Shown piece after piece: positions 21,098-34,000 of a DNA stretch of 60,000 nucleotides. Under the pieces are notes generated by a model. It searched no databases. It saw only the letters and a list, made by a program, of their open reading frames with translations, and had not been told where the DNA came from. Numbering within the stretch: the first letter of the stretch is position 1; the number at the start of each line of letters is the position of its first letter. Source of the stretch: Symsagittifera roscoffensis (lineage: Eukaryota > Xenacoelomorpha > Acoela > Convolutidae); contig NC_087063.1 in assembly GCF_963678635.1 (NCBI RefSeq), forward strand, positions 36,432,540 to 36,492,539. The letters are read 5' to 3'. A program made the position numbers and the translations under genes.

Positions 21098-24000
21098 TGA
21101 AGAAGAAGAAGAAAGAACACTTGAATTACTATACAATAAAAAGCCGAGGCATCAGTGTAGCAAAGTGTAAATAATAAAGTTGGTTATAAATTCATTGGTT
21201 ACATCAAACAAAAACAAAACATCAGAAAACAAGCAATAAACAAAACAAAAAAAAACAAAATCGGTTACAGTTCGGAAATTGGTTGATTAAAGTATATGAA
21301 GTTTCGGATACTATAGAAAATTAAAGATTTAAGAATTAGGAACAAGCTGGTAATAAAACTTTACAAACAATTTTACAGATAGTCCAATTATACAACGTAT
21401 ATACAGAGTATATACAGTTTCTCTTTCAAGCAATGTGTGAAAAATTAAACTGAATTAAAAAATATAGAACTAGCAAAAACGGTAATCACGCCACGTATTT
21501 GTATTAGTACATATAGGATTGTTTCTCAATTCACTCACGTAAAATTCTTTCAATTTTTTCTTGAATTCTGTTTTCAATTTTTCTAAATTGCGCAAAATTA
21601 TGGGCAGTGAATTCCATTTTTTAGAAGTCAAATGAAAAAATGATTTTTGTAGAGAAGCAGTCGAACAATGTTTGTCAAAAATAATTTGTTTCGTTCTTTC
21701 GTTGAGCCTATAATTGGCAGTCGGTAGTCTCAGTGTATTTTCAAAAGCCTTCTTTTTGTTTGTAAGATATTGGTATAAGTATGTTATACACTTTAACTCA
21801 ATTCTTTTCTCGATTCCAATGAACGATTTGCTAATGCGAAGAAGGGAAGAAGATTTAAAATTCGATCTGAAATATGTTCTTTTTAGCGCCCAGTTCAACT
21901 GTTTCTCCAGAGATAGCATCAAAGTAGCATTAATTTGTTGTAAAAAAATTGCTGAATAATCTAAATGTGATAAAACAAGACAATGAAGCAAGGCAACTAA
22001 TGATAATGTCGGCAGTTGTTGTCCAATTGTATCAATAGTTTTAATCCCTTGGGCCATTTTTTGGAGAATTGTTTTGATTTGAGCATGAAAAGATAAACTT
22101 GAATCAAGAATTATGCCTAAATATTTGCATTCTGATTTTTTTGCTACATAATGCCCACTAATTACTAGTTTATCAGTATCCACATTTTTGCTATCATTTT
22201 TTTGACAAAATGTTATAAATTCCGATTTAGATGCATTCAGATTCAATTGGTTCTCTGCAAAAAATTCCGTTAGATTATTGAGTGATTTTTGCAATCGATT
22301 CAAAGCATCCTCAGAAATTATAGAAGAGGAAAAAACCATACAGTCGTCAGCATATTGAACTAAAGTACAACCCTCATATAATCGCTCTTGTATGTCATTA
22401 ACATAAATATTGAACAACAACGGACCAAGTACCGTTCCTTGTGGGACACCTCGTTTTATTTCAATCCAGTCTGAAAAAATTCCATTGACGTTTACTCTTT
22501 GAATACGTTTGTTTAGGAAGCTAGCAATTAAAGCATTTGCTCCATTTGAAAAACCGAGAGAAAGCATTTTTTCAATTAAAACTTCATGCGAAATAGAATC
22601 AAAAGCCTTGGACAGATCTAATAAAGCTGCATGTACGATTTTTTTTGAATCTATTTGATTTCGAATACTTTCTGTCACATAAACAAGAGCATCTTGTGTT
22701 GAAATGTTTTTGCGAAATCCGAATTGAAATGGTGTCATTATTTGAAATTTGTCAAGATGTTCTGTTATTTGGGCATGTAAAATTTTTTCAAAAATTTTAG
22801 AAAAAGCACAAGTTATTGATATTGGCCGATAATTTTTTGCATCCATTGGGTCATCTTTTTTGAACAAAGGGGTTACGTTTGCTTTTTTCAGTTCGATCGG
22901 GAAAATGTTCTCATCTAAGCAAGTATTTATGACAAAAGTTAAATGTGGAACTATAACTGATTGACCGTCAATGATTGCCCAAGCAGGTACGGTACAAGGT
23001 CCGAGAGGTTTTCCAACATTGATTTTTCGAACTATATCAAAGCATTGCTTCACTGTAATGTGTTGAAAATGAAAAGATGCAGATTCAGAGGCAGATTTGT
23101 TGTAATTCGGAGGCTTTTTAGCGCCGAAAAATTCGCCTAAGTTTGAAAAAATATAATTTAAATGATTGGCAATTTTTTTGTCTTGGGTTATCATTTCACT
23201 GAAGGAATTTCGTAGAACTGTAATTCGATGGTTGCCAGAACATGTACCTCTAACTTGGTTAATATATTTCCATTTTTGTTGGATAGTGCTGAGAAGTGAA
23301 AAACAATTTTTTGAATGATCGAATTGTTTACTTCTAATCAATTTGCTCATTTGATTACGTAAAAACTGGTACTTTGACCAATTATCGCTTGTGCTTTGAC
23401 TGCGATATGATCTGAGTGAATTCTGTTTCTTAGTCAACAATTGCTGACATTCTGAATCGAACCATTCCGTTTTCAACACGTTTTTTGGTTTAAAATTACG
23501 AACAAACTTTTTTTCGATAGGAGCATGTTGCTGTAGAGCACAAGAAATTAAATAAATCATCGTCGAGAACATGTTTTGTGCGTCTGTACATTGATATAAG
23601 AGATACCAAGGAAGAGCGGAGAGTGAATTGCAAAATTCATTTTTCTGATAATTTTTCTTATTGAAAGTCGTAATTATCCTCGGTAAAATTTTGCCGCATT
23701 TTATATCCGTCAAAATAAATGAAGCAAAATGGTCGGTTTTATAAGGTGTATCAAAACAAAACTCAAAGCCGTTTGTTTCATAGTCACTGATTATGTAGTC
23801 GATATGAGTTTTTGTTGAGGAACTAATTCTGGTCTCATCGTTTGGACAAAAAACCTTCAATCCATATGGAATAATTATAGAATCTAAATTTTCTTTTTCT
23901 TTGCTATCCAGATAATTTATGTTATAATCACCCAAAAGCGTAATTTTATTAGAAACTGAAAAAGCATTATCTATGTTAAGCGTTAATTGTTCCAAAAAAT

Positions 24001-24334
24001 CAATAAAGTTTGATCTGCTTGGGTTATAACACAAATTAACTAACATTTTTTCTTTACTCGAAATGTTAAATGTAGATTTGCACTCAACCCACACTGACTC
24101 ATATTTTTCTTTATCAAATAAATTTAGATCAGGCCTCAATTTCGGAGCCAATTTGACTGGTATATATAACAAAACGCCACCGCCTTTCTTTTTTACCGCT
24201 GATTGCCTATCATATCTGAACATCGCATGCGTTCTAGGTTGGAAATTCCATAAATTGTCACTATCTTCTTTTTTAAGCCACGTTATACGAACACACTGTG
24301 ATCGGTTACAGAGATACGACGAAAAAAGTAACAA
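21098..24334 (-). mobile_element. 5'-truncated LINE, CR1/Jockey group, with GAA/TTC tail
   Basis: On the minus strand the element starts at about 24300, inside the endonuclease domain, and runs through a long open frame (stop at 21470). It ends after about 370 bp of 3' untranslated sequence at a short (TTC)n-like run (21098-21116). A microsatellite tail and 5' truncation are the expected products of target-primed reverse transcription. The lack of stops over 954 codons suggests a young insertion. Confidence 0.75.
21470..24334 (-). CDS. LINE ORF2: APE endonuclease (partial) and reverse transcriptase
   Basis: 954 residues. The endonuclease starts just before TWLKKEDSDN and so lacks its first part (usually containing N and E catalytic residues). 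It retains GGGVLLYIP (about 51-59), LLGDYNINYLDS (about 132, GDxN motif), HIDYII and the KTDHFASF motif (SDH equivalent, about 192). The RT has KNYRPISITCAFSKIFEKI, LLDLSKAFDSISHEV (motif A, about 566), GVPQGTVLGPLLFNIYVND (motif B, about 632) and QYADD (motif C, about 660). A C-terminal domain with KKWNSLPIILRNLEKLK follows. No RNase H is seen. The first 15 or so residues derive from flanking DNA, so the start is not the element's own. The protein would lack a complete endonuclease and hence autonomous mobility. Confidence 0.85.
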   Translation of the reverse strand: MLLFSSYLCNRSQCVRITWLKKEDSDNLWNFQPRTHAMFRYDRQSAVKKKGGGVLLYIPVKLAPKLRPDLNLFDKEKYESVWVECKSTFNISSKEKMLVNLCYNPSRSNFIDFLEQLTLNIDNAFSVSNKITLLGDYNINYLDSKEKENLDSIIIPYGLKVFCPNDETRISSSTKTHIDYIISDYETNGFEFCFDTPYKTDHFASFILTDIKCGKILPRIITTFNKKNYQKNEFCNSLSALPWYLLYQCTDAQNMFSTMIYLISCALQQHAPIEKKFVRNFKPKNVLKTEWFDSECQQLLTKKQNSLRSYRSQSTSDNWSKYQFLRNQMSKLIRSKQFDHSKNCFSLLSTIQQKWKYINQVRGTCSGNHRITVLRNSFSEMITQDKKIANHLNYIFSNLGEFFGAKKPPNYNKSASESASFHFQHITVKQCFDIVRKINVGKPLGPCTVPAWAIIDGQSVIVPHLTFVINTCLDENIFPIELKKANVTPLFKKDDPMDAKNYRPISITCAFSKIFEKILHAQITEHLDKFQIMTPFQFGFRKNISTQDALVYVTESIRNQIDSKKIVHAALLDLSKAFDSISHEVLIEKMLSLGFSNGANALIASFLNKRIQRVNVNGIFSDWIEIKRGVPQGTVLGPLLFNIYVNDIQERLYEGCTLVQYADDCMVFSSSIISEDALNRLQKSLNNLTEFFAENQLNLNASKSEFITFCQKNDSKNVDTDKLVISGHYVAKKSECKYLGIILDSSLSFHAQIKTILQKMAQGIKTIDTIGQQLPTLSLVALLHCLVLSHLDYSAIFLQQINATLMLSLEKQLNWALKRTYFRSNFKSSSLLRISKSFIGIEKRIELKCITYLYQYLTNKKKAFENTLRLPTANYRLNERTKQIIFDKHCSTASLQKSFFHLTSKKWNSLPIILRNLEKLKTEFKKKLKEFYVSELRNNPICTNTNTWRDYRFC

Positions 24335-24829
24335 GAAATCATGATCGAAACGAGAGCAACAAGGCGACTGGCAAGAAGGGCCTCAACGGATGACGGATCC
24401 GTATGTGTCTTGCAGAGTTTGCTGGACATCAGGGCAAGAGCTGAGCAAAGATCATTCACCCGCATTCTGCAATAATAAGTGTTGTTATTTAATCATAGCA
24501 ACTTTAATCATCTCCTTTTTTTAATCGTTAACACTTCCATATCAAGTAAACTTCTAGGATTTTGACTGCAACATATGATGAAGTGACTCCTGTGTAACCT
24601 CACTTTTGACCTTCTGATTATTTTATCACTTACATATCTAGAATGTTCCTAAAATTGTGGTTGAAATACGTGATGAAGAGACTCCTGACTGTTACCTTGG
24701 TTACTATGGTAGTTATGACCTTCTAATTATGCCTGAAAAAAAAACAGCCATTTTGTATAATAATTAAAGTGTTTTTTTTTTCTGTTTTTTTTCTTCAAAT
24801 TATCTGGAAAAATTTATCCTTCAGAAAAG
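24335..24829. other. Upstream region of aminotransferase exon 1; possible RT remnant on minus strand
   Basis: On the minus strand 24350-24465 shows SSKLCKTHTDPSSVEALLASR, which weakly resembles the C terminus of the YLDD-type RT family (compare 17400-17480). A TTCTTTTTTTCTTC-type pyrimidine tract ending in TTCAG (24774-24824) precedes the ATG by five bases. It could be the acceptor of an intron in the 5' untranslated region, which would place the promoter further upstream. No core promoter can be identified. Confidence 0.35.
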
Positions 24830-25090
24830 ATGTCGAATACTGCTAACGGTGACTCTATGTCTGAACAGTCTTCGTCTGCTCTTGTGGTAGAGGACAAAGC
24901 TTTCCACGGAGGTCAAGATTGGATGACAACTGAAAATTTAATAGCCGATTTTAGCGTAACAACTGGCATCATGGGACCTTGTGAAGAGGCTCTATCTTTT
25001 CTGGATGGCAATCTTCATAAGATTCACCATTATCCAGCCCTAGATCAAGAGCCGTACAGGAGTGAATTGAGATCATGGCTTGGCCTGAAG
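24830..25090 (+). CDS. Aminotransferase exon 1
   Basis: 87 codons, phase 0 at the 3' end. It begins MSNTANGDSMSEQ and contains the conserved N-terminal segment (TTENLIADFSVTTGI, then HHYPALDQEPYRSELRSWLG). The donor is AAG/GTAATA. The Ser-rich first 20 residues look like a disordered leader, not a clear targeting signal. Confidence 0.75.
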
Positions 25091-28000
25091 GTAATAAGGC
25101 ATCTGAAGGCATAATTACCCGCATTCGAAGGCATCTCATATAATGCACAGTCCGGAGCACATTCACATCCCGCTTACCCTCCCCATACTCTCCCCTACCC
25201 GTAGCTCCCTCGTTTTTCAACATTGACTAAAATGGGGAAAAAGTCACCACTGATGACCTTGCTGTGATAAAGTAACCCTTTAAATGATAATAAGTACGCC
25301 TTCATACATTAATTGTACACAATATTTACCTAAGGTCAGTCTGGTTCCCCAATATGCCATTAGTTAAGCCTGTAGACACAGCATTTCTACTGTCTATCAA
25401 GGCCCTTAAAACGCAACATCAAGTAAGATCAGTCTGGATCCCCGCTATCTATGTTAAAATGAGTAAATAAGATGAAAACTAACCTGATATTTTATCGGAG
25501 GTTGGGATTAACCCGGGAAACGTAACTCTAAGGGTATAGATACATCAGGGTCGAATGAAAATCCATCTCACAATTTAAAAAGAAAGCGGTTTCAAATAAG
25601 GTTTCCACCCACCTTACTAAAAAAACGCAGTTTGAAACACGCAAGAAAGTATTGAGACCCATCTTTTATACTTGCTTTGTAGCAGGACCCAACTCTTTTA
25701 CTTGTTCCACCAAGTCAATCAGAAAACGCAATAGGCATGGGTTGTTTTCAGAATTACTCTAACCCTTGCCTCTCTTTGCCGAAAGGTAATTTGCTCAAGG
25801 TCAAAAAAGCGTAAAATTGAAGCTGAAGAAACTTAACAGCGAAGAAATGAAAAACAACGCTGTAAGCATGGGTTAATTTTGACTTCTAAATCTCAACTTG
25901 GAGAATTATCTGCAAATGCATTCACTGTAACAACTGGAAAAAACTCGAAACACAAACTTAACTTGATGAAAACATGTAAATGACGGGACTCATAAACCCT
26001 TGGGAAGCGTGACTTCCCAGAAGCCTCAACTACTACTACTACTACTATATAAAGACAAATCTCAACTAGACGTAATACTATGTAATCAACCCGTAATATT
26101 AGCATCCGTGAAAGTAGACAACCGACTGAAATCTGTATACACCACCGATTATCCACCCTACCACACGAAACTAAATCACAACTTGAAACGTTCATTTTCG
26201 AAAGCAAACTGGGAGGCCATAAATCAATTTATCATTGAAAACCCGTTTAACCCGTACTCTTATAGCAATGTTCATTTCATGACCGAATTGTGGTACCATT
26301 GCTTAGTTGACATAATCTCTAAACACGTTCCTAGGAAATCTAAACATAAAAGCTCATTAGCACAAATTAAAATATCTTGAAAAATAACTTGAAAAGAGAT
26401 TAACCGAAGATCAGAGATCATATGAAGAAGCTCTCTTTATCAACATAAACTTCTCAAAACTGCTAAATTACCTCAAAAGTCAGAGAATCTTAGTCTATAC
26501 CTGGTGAAATTTTCTATCGGAAATCTTCTATTGAAGAAACTCAGCTGTTCTATCTCTAAATTTTTGTATTTATTATTTATTGCGATAGCTAATAAATGCA
26601 TCTTTCCATCAACATGCAAAGTAAGTGAAATTGTCACCATTTTCAAAACAAGACAAACTAGCTTCCAATTACCGCCCAATAAGTCTAACGTCACTTATTC
26701 TAAAACACTAAAGTCTAAAGTGTTAGAAAAATTATTGTTCGACAAAATGATAACCTCATGATCTCAATTGAAACAAATTATGTGGCTTGTCTCTACTCAG
26801 ATCTCAAGAAAGCGATCGACAGGGTTAACCATTGGATTATTATTGAAAAGCTTGGAAGTTTTGGTTTTGCAGGCCCATGCTTGAAATTATAACAAAATTA
26901 CCTGTATAATAGAAAGCAAACCATTCGAATCGGACGAGCAGTCTCTGATGTTTTGCCCGTATACAGCGGTGTACCTCAGCTGTCGATTCTCGGATCTTCG
27001 ATGTTCATCCTTTGTATAAGTGACCTAACCGAGTGCTCAATGTCGGCAAGCTTTGGCTATGCTGATGATTACAAATTTGTATCGAATAACCCTGTAGAAT
27101 TAAATATAGACACAAAAAGATAATGGAATTGGTGCACCAAAAAATCTATGGAACGAACTATTTCAAAAACTATAATAAATAGCATTAAGTCAATAATACA
27201 ATAATCGAGGAAATAAATGTAATGAAAGACCTTAGACTCATAATCACTAATGATTGGAACTGGACAGAAAATGCAAAAACAAGATCAGCCAAAGCTCTAA
27301 AGGCGTTACACTCGCTTGAAAGGTAATTCTCGAAATTAACAACCAAGCATATAAAAAAGCATACAAAAGGTATGTCGCCCCGATTGTAAGCTATGGCTCA
27401 CCTCCATGGAAACCTTTAAAAATGATTTTAAAATCATCGAAAGTGTGCAAAGGAAAGCAACAGCTTGGATTTCAGGCTAATCATGGTTACAAAGACCGAA
27501 TGGTTCAACTTAAGATCTTACCGCTGTCACTTGATCATGAACTACACATTCCTACTTCAAAGAATTTTCAATGGCAAAACAGACCTGAGGGAAAATTTTA
27601 TTTAATTAAAGAAAAAGGACAAACAAGACATTTGAACTTGAAAAAATATGAAAGCACTAAATTTAGACTTCGGAAATCAGAATTGTATTAATTCCAACGC
27701 GCGCGACGAATCTTATTAAAGACTATTTGAAATATGACATCGAGTGCGAAAACATGAAAGACATCCTAACGAGTTTATACTGGACATTTTTTAAAGAGCA
27801 TTTCAGTGAAGTAAGTTCGTGCTTATAGAAGATTGAATGCAATTGCACAAACTGTATTCACTTAAAACTAAATTTTTGATTTGATTCAAAACTTGATGAC
27901 TGAGAAATGACGTTTTTTGTGATTTTTTTTGTCAAAAAGTTTTCTGAAAGCTCAAATTTAAGTTTTTTGTCTCCAGAGTTTGAAATTTCTACCCCTGTAG

Positions 28001-31000
28001 TTAGGCGCAGTCAAAAGACTTTCAGAGGTTGTGAATTTTGCGTCCGAACTTGACTGCTCAAATCTTTGTAGTTTTTGAGGTATGCCGTTTCTTATTGATT
28101 TTCTAAAAAAATTTCCGAAAACTTGAATTTAGAGTTTCGCAAAAATTAAAAACCCAGCTATGTTGTAGGGTTTTGTGAGAGTACTCTCAACATGCAAATT
28201 TTGCGTCTAAATGCGACTGCTCGATTGTTTTTTTTATTTCTGAGACGTGACGTTATTTCATCTCATTTTGGAGTGTTTCCAGAGAACTAAGATTGAATTT
28301 AAAAAAACTTCCATAAAAACCGATTTTACAAAATTTGAAATTAGAAAACCTGTAATCACGTGCTGCCAGAGTACATTCAAAGGATGCAGATCTTATTTCC
28401 AGTATTTGCGGTTTTCTATAGTGTTCTTAGAAACTTAGAGACGTGGTGCAGTCAGAGTACGTTCAGAGGTTGCGAATATTGCGTCCGAACTTGACTGCTC
28501 AAATCATTGTAGTTTTTGAGATATGCCGTTTCTTATGGATTTTTGAAAAAATTTCGGAATACTTAAATTTGAAATTTCGCAAAATTTAAAAAAAACCAAC
28601 TCTGTAGTAGCGTATTGTGAGAGCACTCTCAAGAGTTGCAAATTTTGCGTCTAAATGCGACTGCTCAATTGTTTTTTTTTATTTCTGAGACGTGTCGTTA
28701 TTTCATATCATTTTAAATTGTTTCAAAAAAGTCAGATTTAATTTAAAAAACCTTGAAGAAAAACCTAAAAATTTGAAATTACCAAACCTGTAAACAGGTG
28801 CTGTCAGAGTACATTCAAAGGATGCAGATCTTATTTCCAGTATATGCGGTTTTCTATAGTGTTCTTAGAAACTTCAGAGGTTGCGGTGGTACGTTCAGAG
28901 GTTGCGAATCTTGCGTCCGAACTTGACTGCTCAAATCTTTGTAGTTTTTGAGATATGCCGTTTCTTATGGATTTTCTAAAAAGTTTCCGAATACGTAAAT
29001 TTGAAGTTTCGCAAAATTTAAAAACCCCAACTCTGTAGAAGGGTGTTGTGAGAGCACTCTCAAGAGTTGCAATTTTTGCGTCTAAATGCGACTGCTCAAT
29101 TGTTTTTTTTATTTCTGAGACGTGACTTTGTTTAATCTCATTTTGAATTGTTTTAAAGAACTAAGATTGAATTTAAAAAACCTTGAATAAAAACCTATAT
29201 ACTAAATTGGAAATTACCAAACCTGTAAACAGGTGCTGTCAGAGTTCATTCAAAGGATGCAGATATTTTTTCCAGTATATGCGGTTTTCTATAGTGTTCT
29301 TAGAAACTTAGAGTCGTGGCGCAGTCAGAGTACGTTCAGAGGTTGCGAATCTTGCGTCCGAACTTGACTGCTCAAATCTTTGTAGTTTTCGAGATATGCC
29401 GTTTCTTATGGATTTTCTTAAAAATTTCCGAATACGTAAATTTGAAGTTTCGCAAAATTTAAAAACCCCAACTCTGTAGAAGGGTATTGTGAGAGCACTC
29501 TCAAGAGTTGCAATTTTTGCGTCTAAATGCGACTGCTCAATTGTTTTTTTTTATTTCTGAGACGTGACTTTGTTTAATCTCATTTTGAATTGTTTTAAAG
29601 AACTAAGATTGAATTTAAAAAAACCTTGAATAAAAACCTATATACTAAATTTGAAATTACCAAACCTGTAAACTGGTGCTGTCAGAGTACATTCAAAGGA
29701 TGCAGATCTTATTTCCAGTATATGCGGTTTTCTATAGTGTTCTTAGAAACTTAGAGACGTGGCGCAGTCAGAGTACGTTCAGAGGTTGCGAATCTTGCGT
29801 CCGAACTTGACTACTCAAATCTTTGTAGTTCTTGAGATATGCCGTTTCTCATGGATTTTCTAAAAAATTCCGAAAACTTAGTTTTGAATTTTGGAAAAAC
29901 TAAAAAACCCCAACTTTGTAGTTGGGTATTGTGAGAGCACTCTCAAGAGTTGCAAATTTTGTGTCTAAATGCGACTGCTCAATTGTTTTTTTTTTATTTC
30001 TGAGACGTGACGTTATTTCATATCATTTTAAATTGTTTCAAAAAAGTAAGATTGAATTTAAAAAACCTTGAAGAAAAACCTAAAAATTTGAAATTACCAA
30101 ACCTGTAAACAGGTGCTGTCAGAGTACATTCAAAGGATTCAGATCTTATTTCCAGTATATGCGGTTTTCTATAGTGTTCTTAGAAACTTCAGAGGTTGCG
30201 GTGGTACGTTCAGAGGTTGCGAATCTTGCGTCCGAACTTGACTGCTCAAATCTTTGTAGTTTTTGAGATATGCCGTTTCTTATGGATTTTCTAAAAAGTT
30301 TCCGAATACGTAAATTTGAAGTTTCGCAAAATTTAAAAACCCCAACTCTGTAGAAGGGTGTTGTGAGAGCACTCTCAAGAGTTGCAATTTTTGCGTCTAA
30401 ATGCGACTGCTCAATTGTTTTTTTTATTTCTGAGACGTGACTTTGTTTAATCTCATTTTGAATTGTTTTAAAGAACTAAGATTGAATTTAAAAAACCTTG
30501 AATAAAAACCTATATACTAAATTGGAAATTACCAAACCTGTAAACAGGTGCTGTCAGAGTTCATTCAAAGGATGCAGATATTTTTTCCAGTATATGCGGT
30601 TTTCTATAGTGTTCTTAGAAACTTAGAGTCGTGGCGCAGTCAGAGTACGTTCAGAGGTTGCGAATCTTGCGTCCGAACTTGACTGCTCAAATCTTTGTAG
30701 TTTTCGAGATATGCCGTTTCTTATGGATTTTCTTAAAAATTTCCGAATACGTAAATTTGAAGTTTCGCAAAATTTAAAAACCCCAACTCTGTAGAAGGGT
30801 ATTGTGAGAGCACTCTCAAGAGTTGCAATTTTTGCGTCTAAATGCGACTGCTCAATTGTTTTTTTTTATTTCTGAGACGTGACTTTGTTTAATCTCATTT
30901 TGAATTGTTTTAAAGAACTAAGATTGAATTTAAAAAAACCTTGAATAAAAACCTATATACTAAATTTGAAATTACCAAACCTGTAAACTGGTGCTGTCAG

Positions 31001-34000
31001 AGTACATTCAAAGGATGCAGATCTTATTTCCAGTATATGCGGTTTTCTATAGTGTTCTTAGAAACTTAGAGACGTGGCGCAGTCAGAGTACGTTCAGAGG
31101 TTGCGAATCTTGCGTCCGAACTTGACTACTCAAATCTTTGTAGTTCTTGAGATATGCCGTTTCTCATGGATTTTCTAAAAAATTCCGAAAACTTAGTTTT
31201 GAATTTTGGAAAAATTAAAAACCCCAACTTTGTAGTTGGGTATTGTGAGAGCACTCTCAAGAGTTGCAAATTTTGTGTCTAAATGCGACTGCTCAATTGT
31301 TTTTTTTTTATTTCTGAGACGTGACGTTATTTCATATCATTTTAAATTGTTTCAAAGAACTAAGATTGAATTTAAAAAACCTTGAAGAAAAACCTAAAAA
31401 TTTGAAACTACCAAACCTGTAAACAGGTGCTGTCAGAGTACATTAAAAGGATGCAGATCTTATTTACAGTATATGCGGTTTTCTATAGTGTTCTTAGAAA
31501 CTTCAGAGGTTGCGGTGGTACGTTCAGAGGTTGCAAATCTTGCGTCCGAACTTGACTGCTCAAATCTTTGTAGTTTTTGAGATATGCCGTTTCTTATGGA
31601 TTTTTTAAAGAAATTTCCGAATACGTAAATTTGAAGTTTCGCAAAATTTAAAAACCCCAACTTTGTAGTTGGGTATTGTGAGAGCACTCTCAAGAGTTGC
31701 AAATTTTGTGTCTAAATGCGACTGCTCAATTGTTTTTTTTTTATTTCTGAGACGTGACGTTATTTCATATCATTTTAAATTGTTTCAAAGAACATAGATT
31801 GAATTTAAAAAACCTTGAAGAAAAACCTAAAAATTTGAAATTACCAAACCTGTAAACAGGTGCTGTCAGAGTACATTCAAAGGATGCAGATCTTATTTCC
31901 AGTATATGCGGTTTTCTATAGTGTTCTTAGAAACTTAGAGACGTGGCGCAGTCAGAGTACGTTCAGAGGTTGCGAATCTTGCGTCCGAACTTGACTACTC
32001 AAATCTTTGTAGTTCTTGAGATATGCCGTTTCTCATGGATTTTCTAAAAAATTCCGAAAACTTAGTTTTGAATTTTGGAAAAACTAAAAAACCCCAACTC
32101 TGTAGTTGGGTATTGTGAGAGCAATCTCAAGAGTTGCAAATTTTGTGTCTAAATGCGACTGCTCAATTGTTTTTTTTTTATTTCTGAGACGTGACGTTAT
32201 TTCATATCATTTTAAATTGTTTCAAAGAACTAAGATTGAATTTAAAAAACCTTGAAGAAAAACCTAAAAATTTGAAACTACCAAACCTGTAAACAGGTGC
32301 TGTCAGAGTACATTAAAAGGATGCAGATCTTATTTACAGTATATGCGGTTTTCTATAGTGTTCTTAGAAACTTTAGAGGTTGCGGTGGTACGTTCAGAGG
32401 TTGCAAATCTTGCGTCCGAACTTGACTGCTCAAATCTTTGTAGTTTTTGAGATATGCCGTTTCTTATGGATTTTTTTTAGAAATTTCCGAATACGTAAAT
32501 TTGAAGTTTCGCAAAATTTAAAAACCCCAACTCTGTAGAAGGGTATTGTGAGAGCACTCTCAAGAGTTGCAATTTTTGCGTCTAAATGCGACTGCTCAAT
32601 TGTTTTTTTTATTTCTGAGACGTGACTTTGTTTAATCTCATTTTGAATTGTTTTAAAGAACTAAGATTGAATTTAAAAAACCTTGAATAAAAACCTATAT
32701 ACTAAATTTGAAATTACCAAACCTGTAAACAGGTGCTGTCAGAGTACATTCAAAGGATGCAGATCTTATTTCCAGTATATGCGGTTTTCTATAGTGTTCT
32801 TAGAAACTTAGAGACGTGGCGCAGTCAGAGTACGTTCAGAGGTTGCGAATCTTGCGTCCGAACTTGACTACTCAAATCTTTGTAGTTCTTGAGATATGCC
32901 GTTTCTCATGGATTTTCTAAAAAAATTCCGAAAACTTAGTTTTGAATTTTGGAAAAATTAAAAAACCTGAACTCTGTAGTTGGGTATTGTGAGAGCACTC
33001 TCAAGAGTTGCAAATTTTGCGTCTAAATGCGACTGCTCAATTGTATTTTTTTATTTCTGAGACGTGACGTTATTTCATATCATTTTAAATTGTTTCAAAG
33101 AACTAAGATTGAATTTAAAAAACCTTGAAGAAAAACCTAAAAATTTGAAATTACCAAACCTGTAAACAGGTGCTGTCAGAGTACATTCAAAGGATGCAGA
33201 TCTTATTTCCAGTATATGCGGTTTTCTATAGTGTTCTTAGAAACTTCAGAGGTTGCGGTGGTACGTTCAGAGGTTGCAAATCTTGCGTCCGAACTTGACT
33301 GCTCAAATCTTTGTAGTTTTTGAGATATGCCGTTTCTTATGGATTTTCTTAGAAATTTCCGAATACGTAAATTTGAAGTTTCGCAAAATTTAAAAACCTC
33401 AACTCTGTAGAAGGGTATTGTGAGAGCACTCTCTAGAGTTGCAATTTTTGCGTCTAAATGCGACTGCTCAGTTGTTTTTTTTTTATTTCTGCGACGTGAC
33501 TTTGTTTAATCTCATTTTGAATTGTTTTAAAGAACTAAGATTGAGTTTAAAAAACCTTGAATAAAAACCTTTATACTAAATTTGAAATTACCAAACCTGT
33601 AAACAGGTGCTGTCAGAGTACATTCAAAGGATGCAGATCTTATTTCCAGTATATGCGGTTTTCTATAGTGTTCTTAGAAACTTAGAGACGTGGCGCAGTC
33701 AGAGTACGTTCAGAGGTTGCGAATCTTGCGTCCGAACTTGACTACTCAAATCTTTGTAGTTTTTGAGATATGCCGTTTCTTATGGATTTTCTTAGAAATT
33801 TCCGAATACGTAAATTTGAAGTTTCGCAAAATTTAAAAACCCCAACTCTGTAGAAGGGTATTGTGAGAGCACTCTCAAGAGTTGCAATTTTTGCGTCTAA
33901 ATGCGACTGCTCAGTTGTTTTTTTTTATTTCTGCGACGTGACTTTGTTTAATCTCATTTTGAATTGTTTTAAAGAACTAAGATTGAGTTTAAAAAACCTT

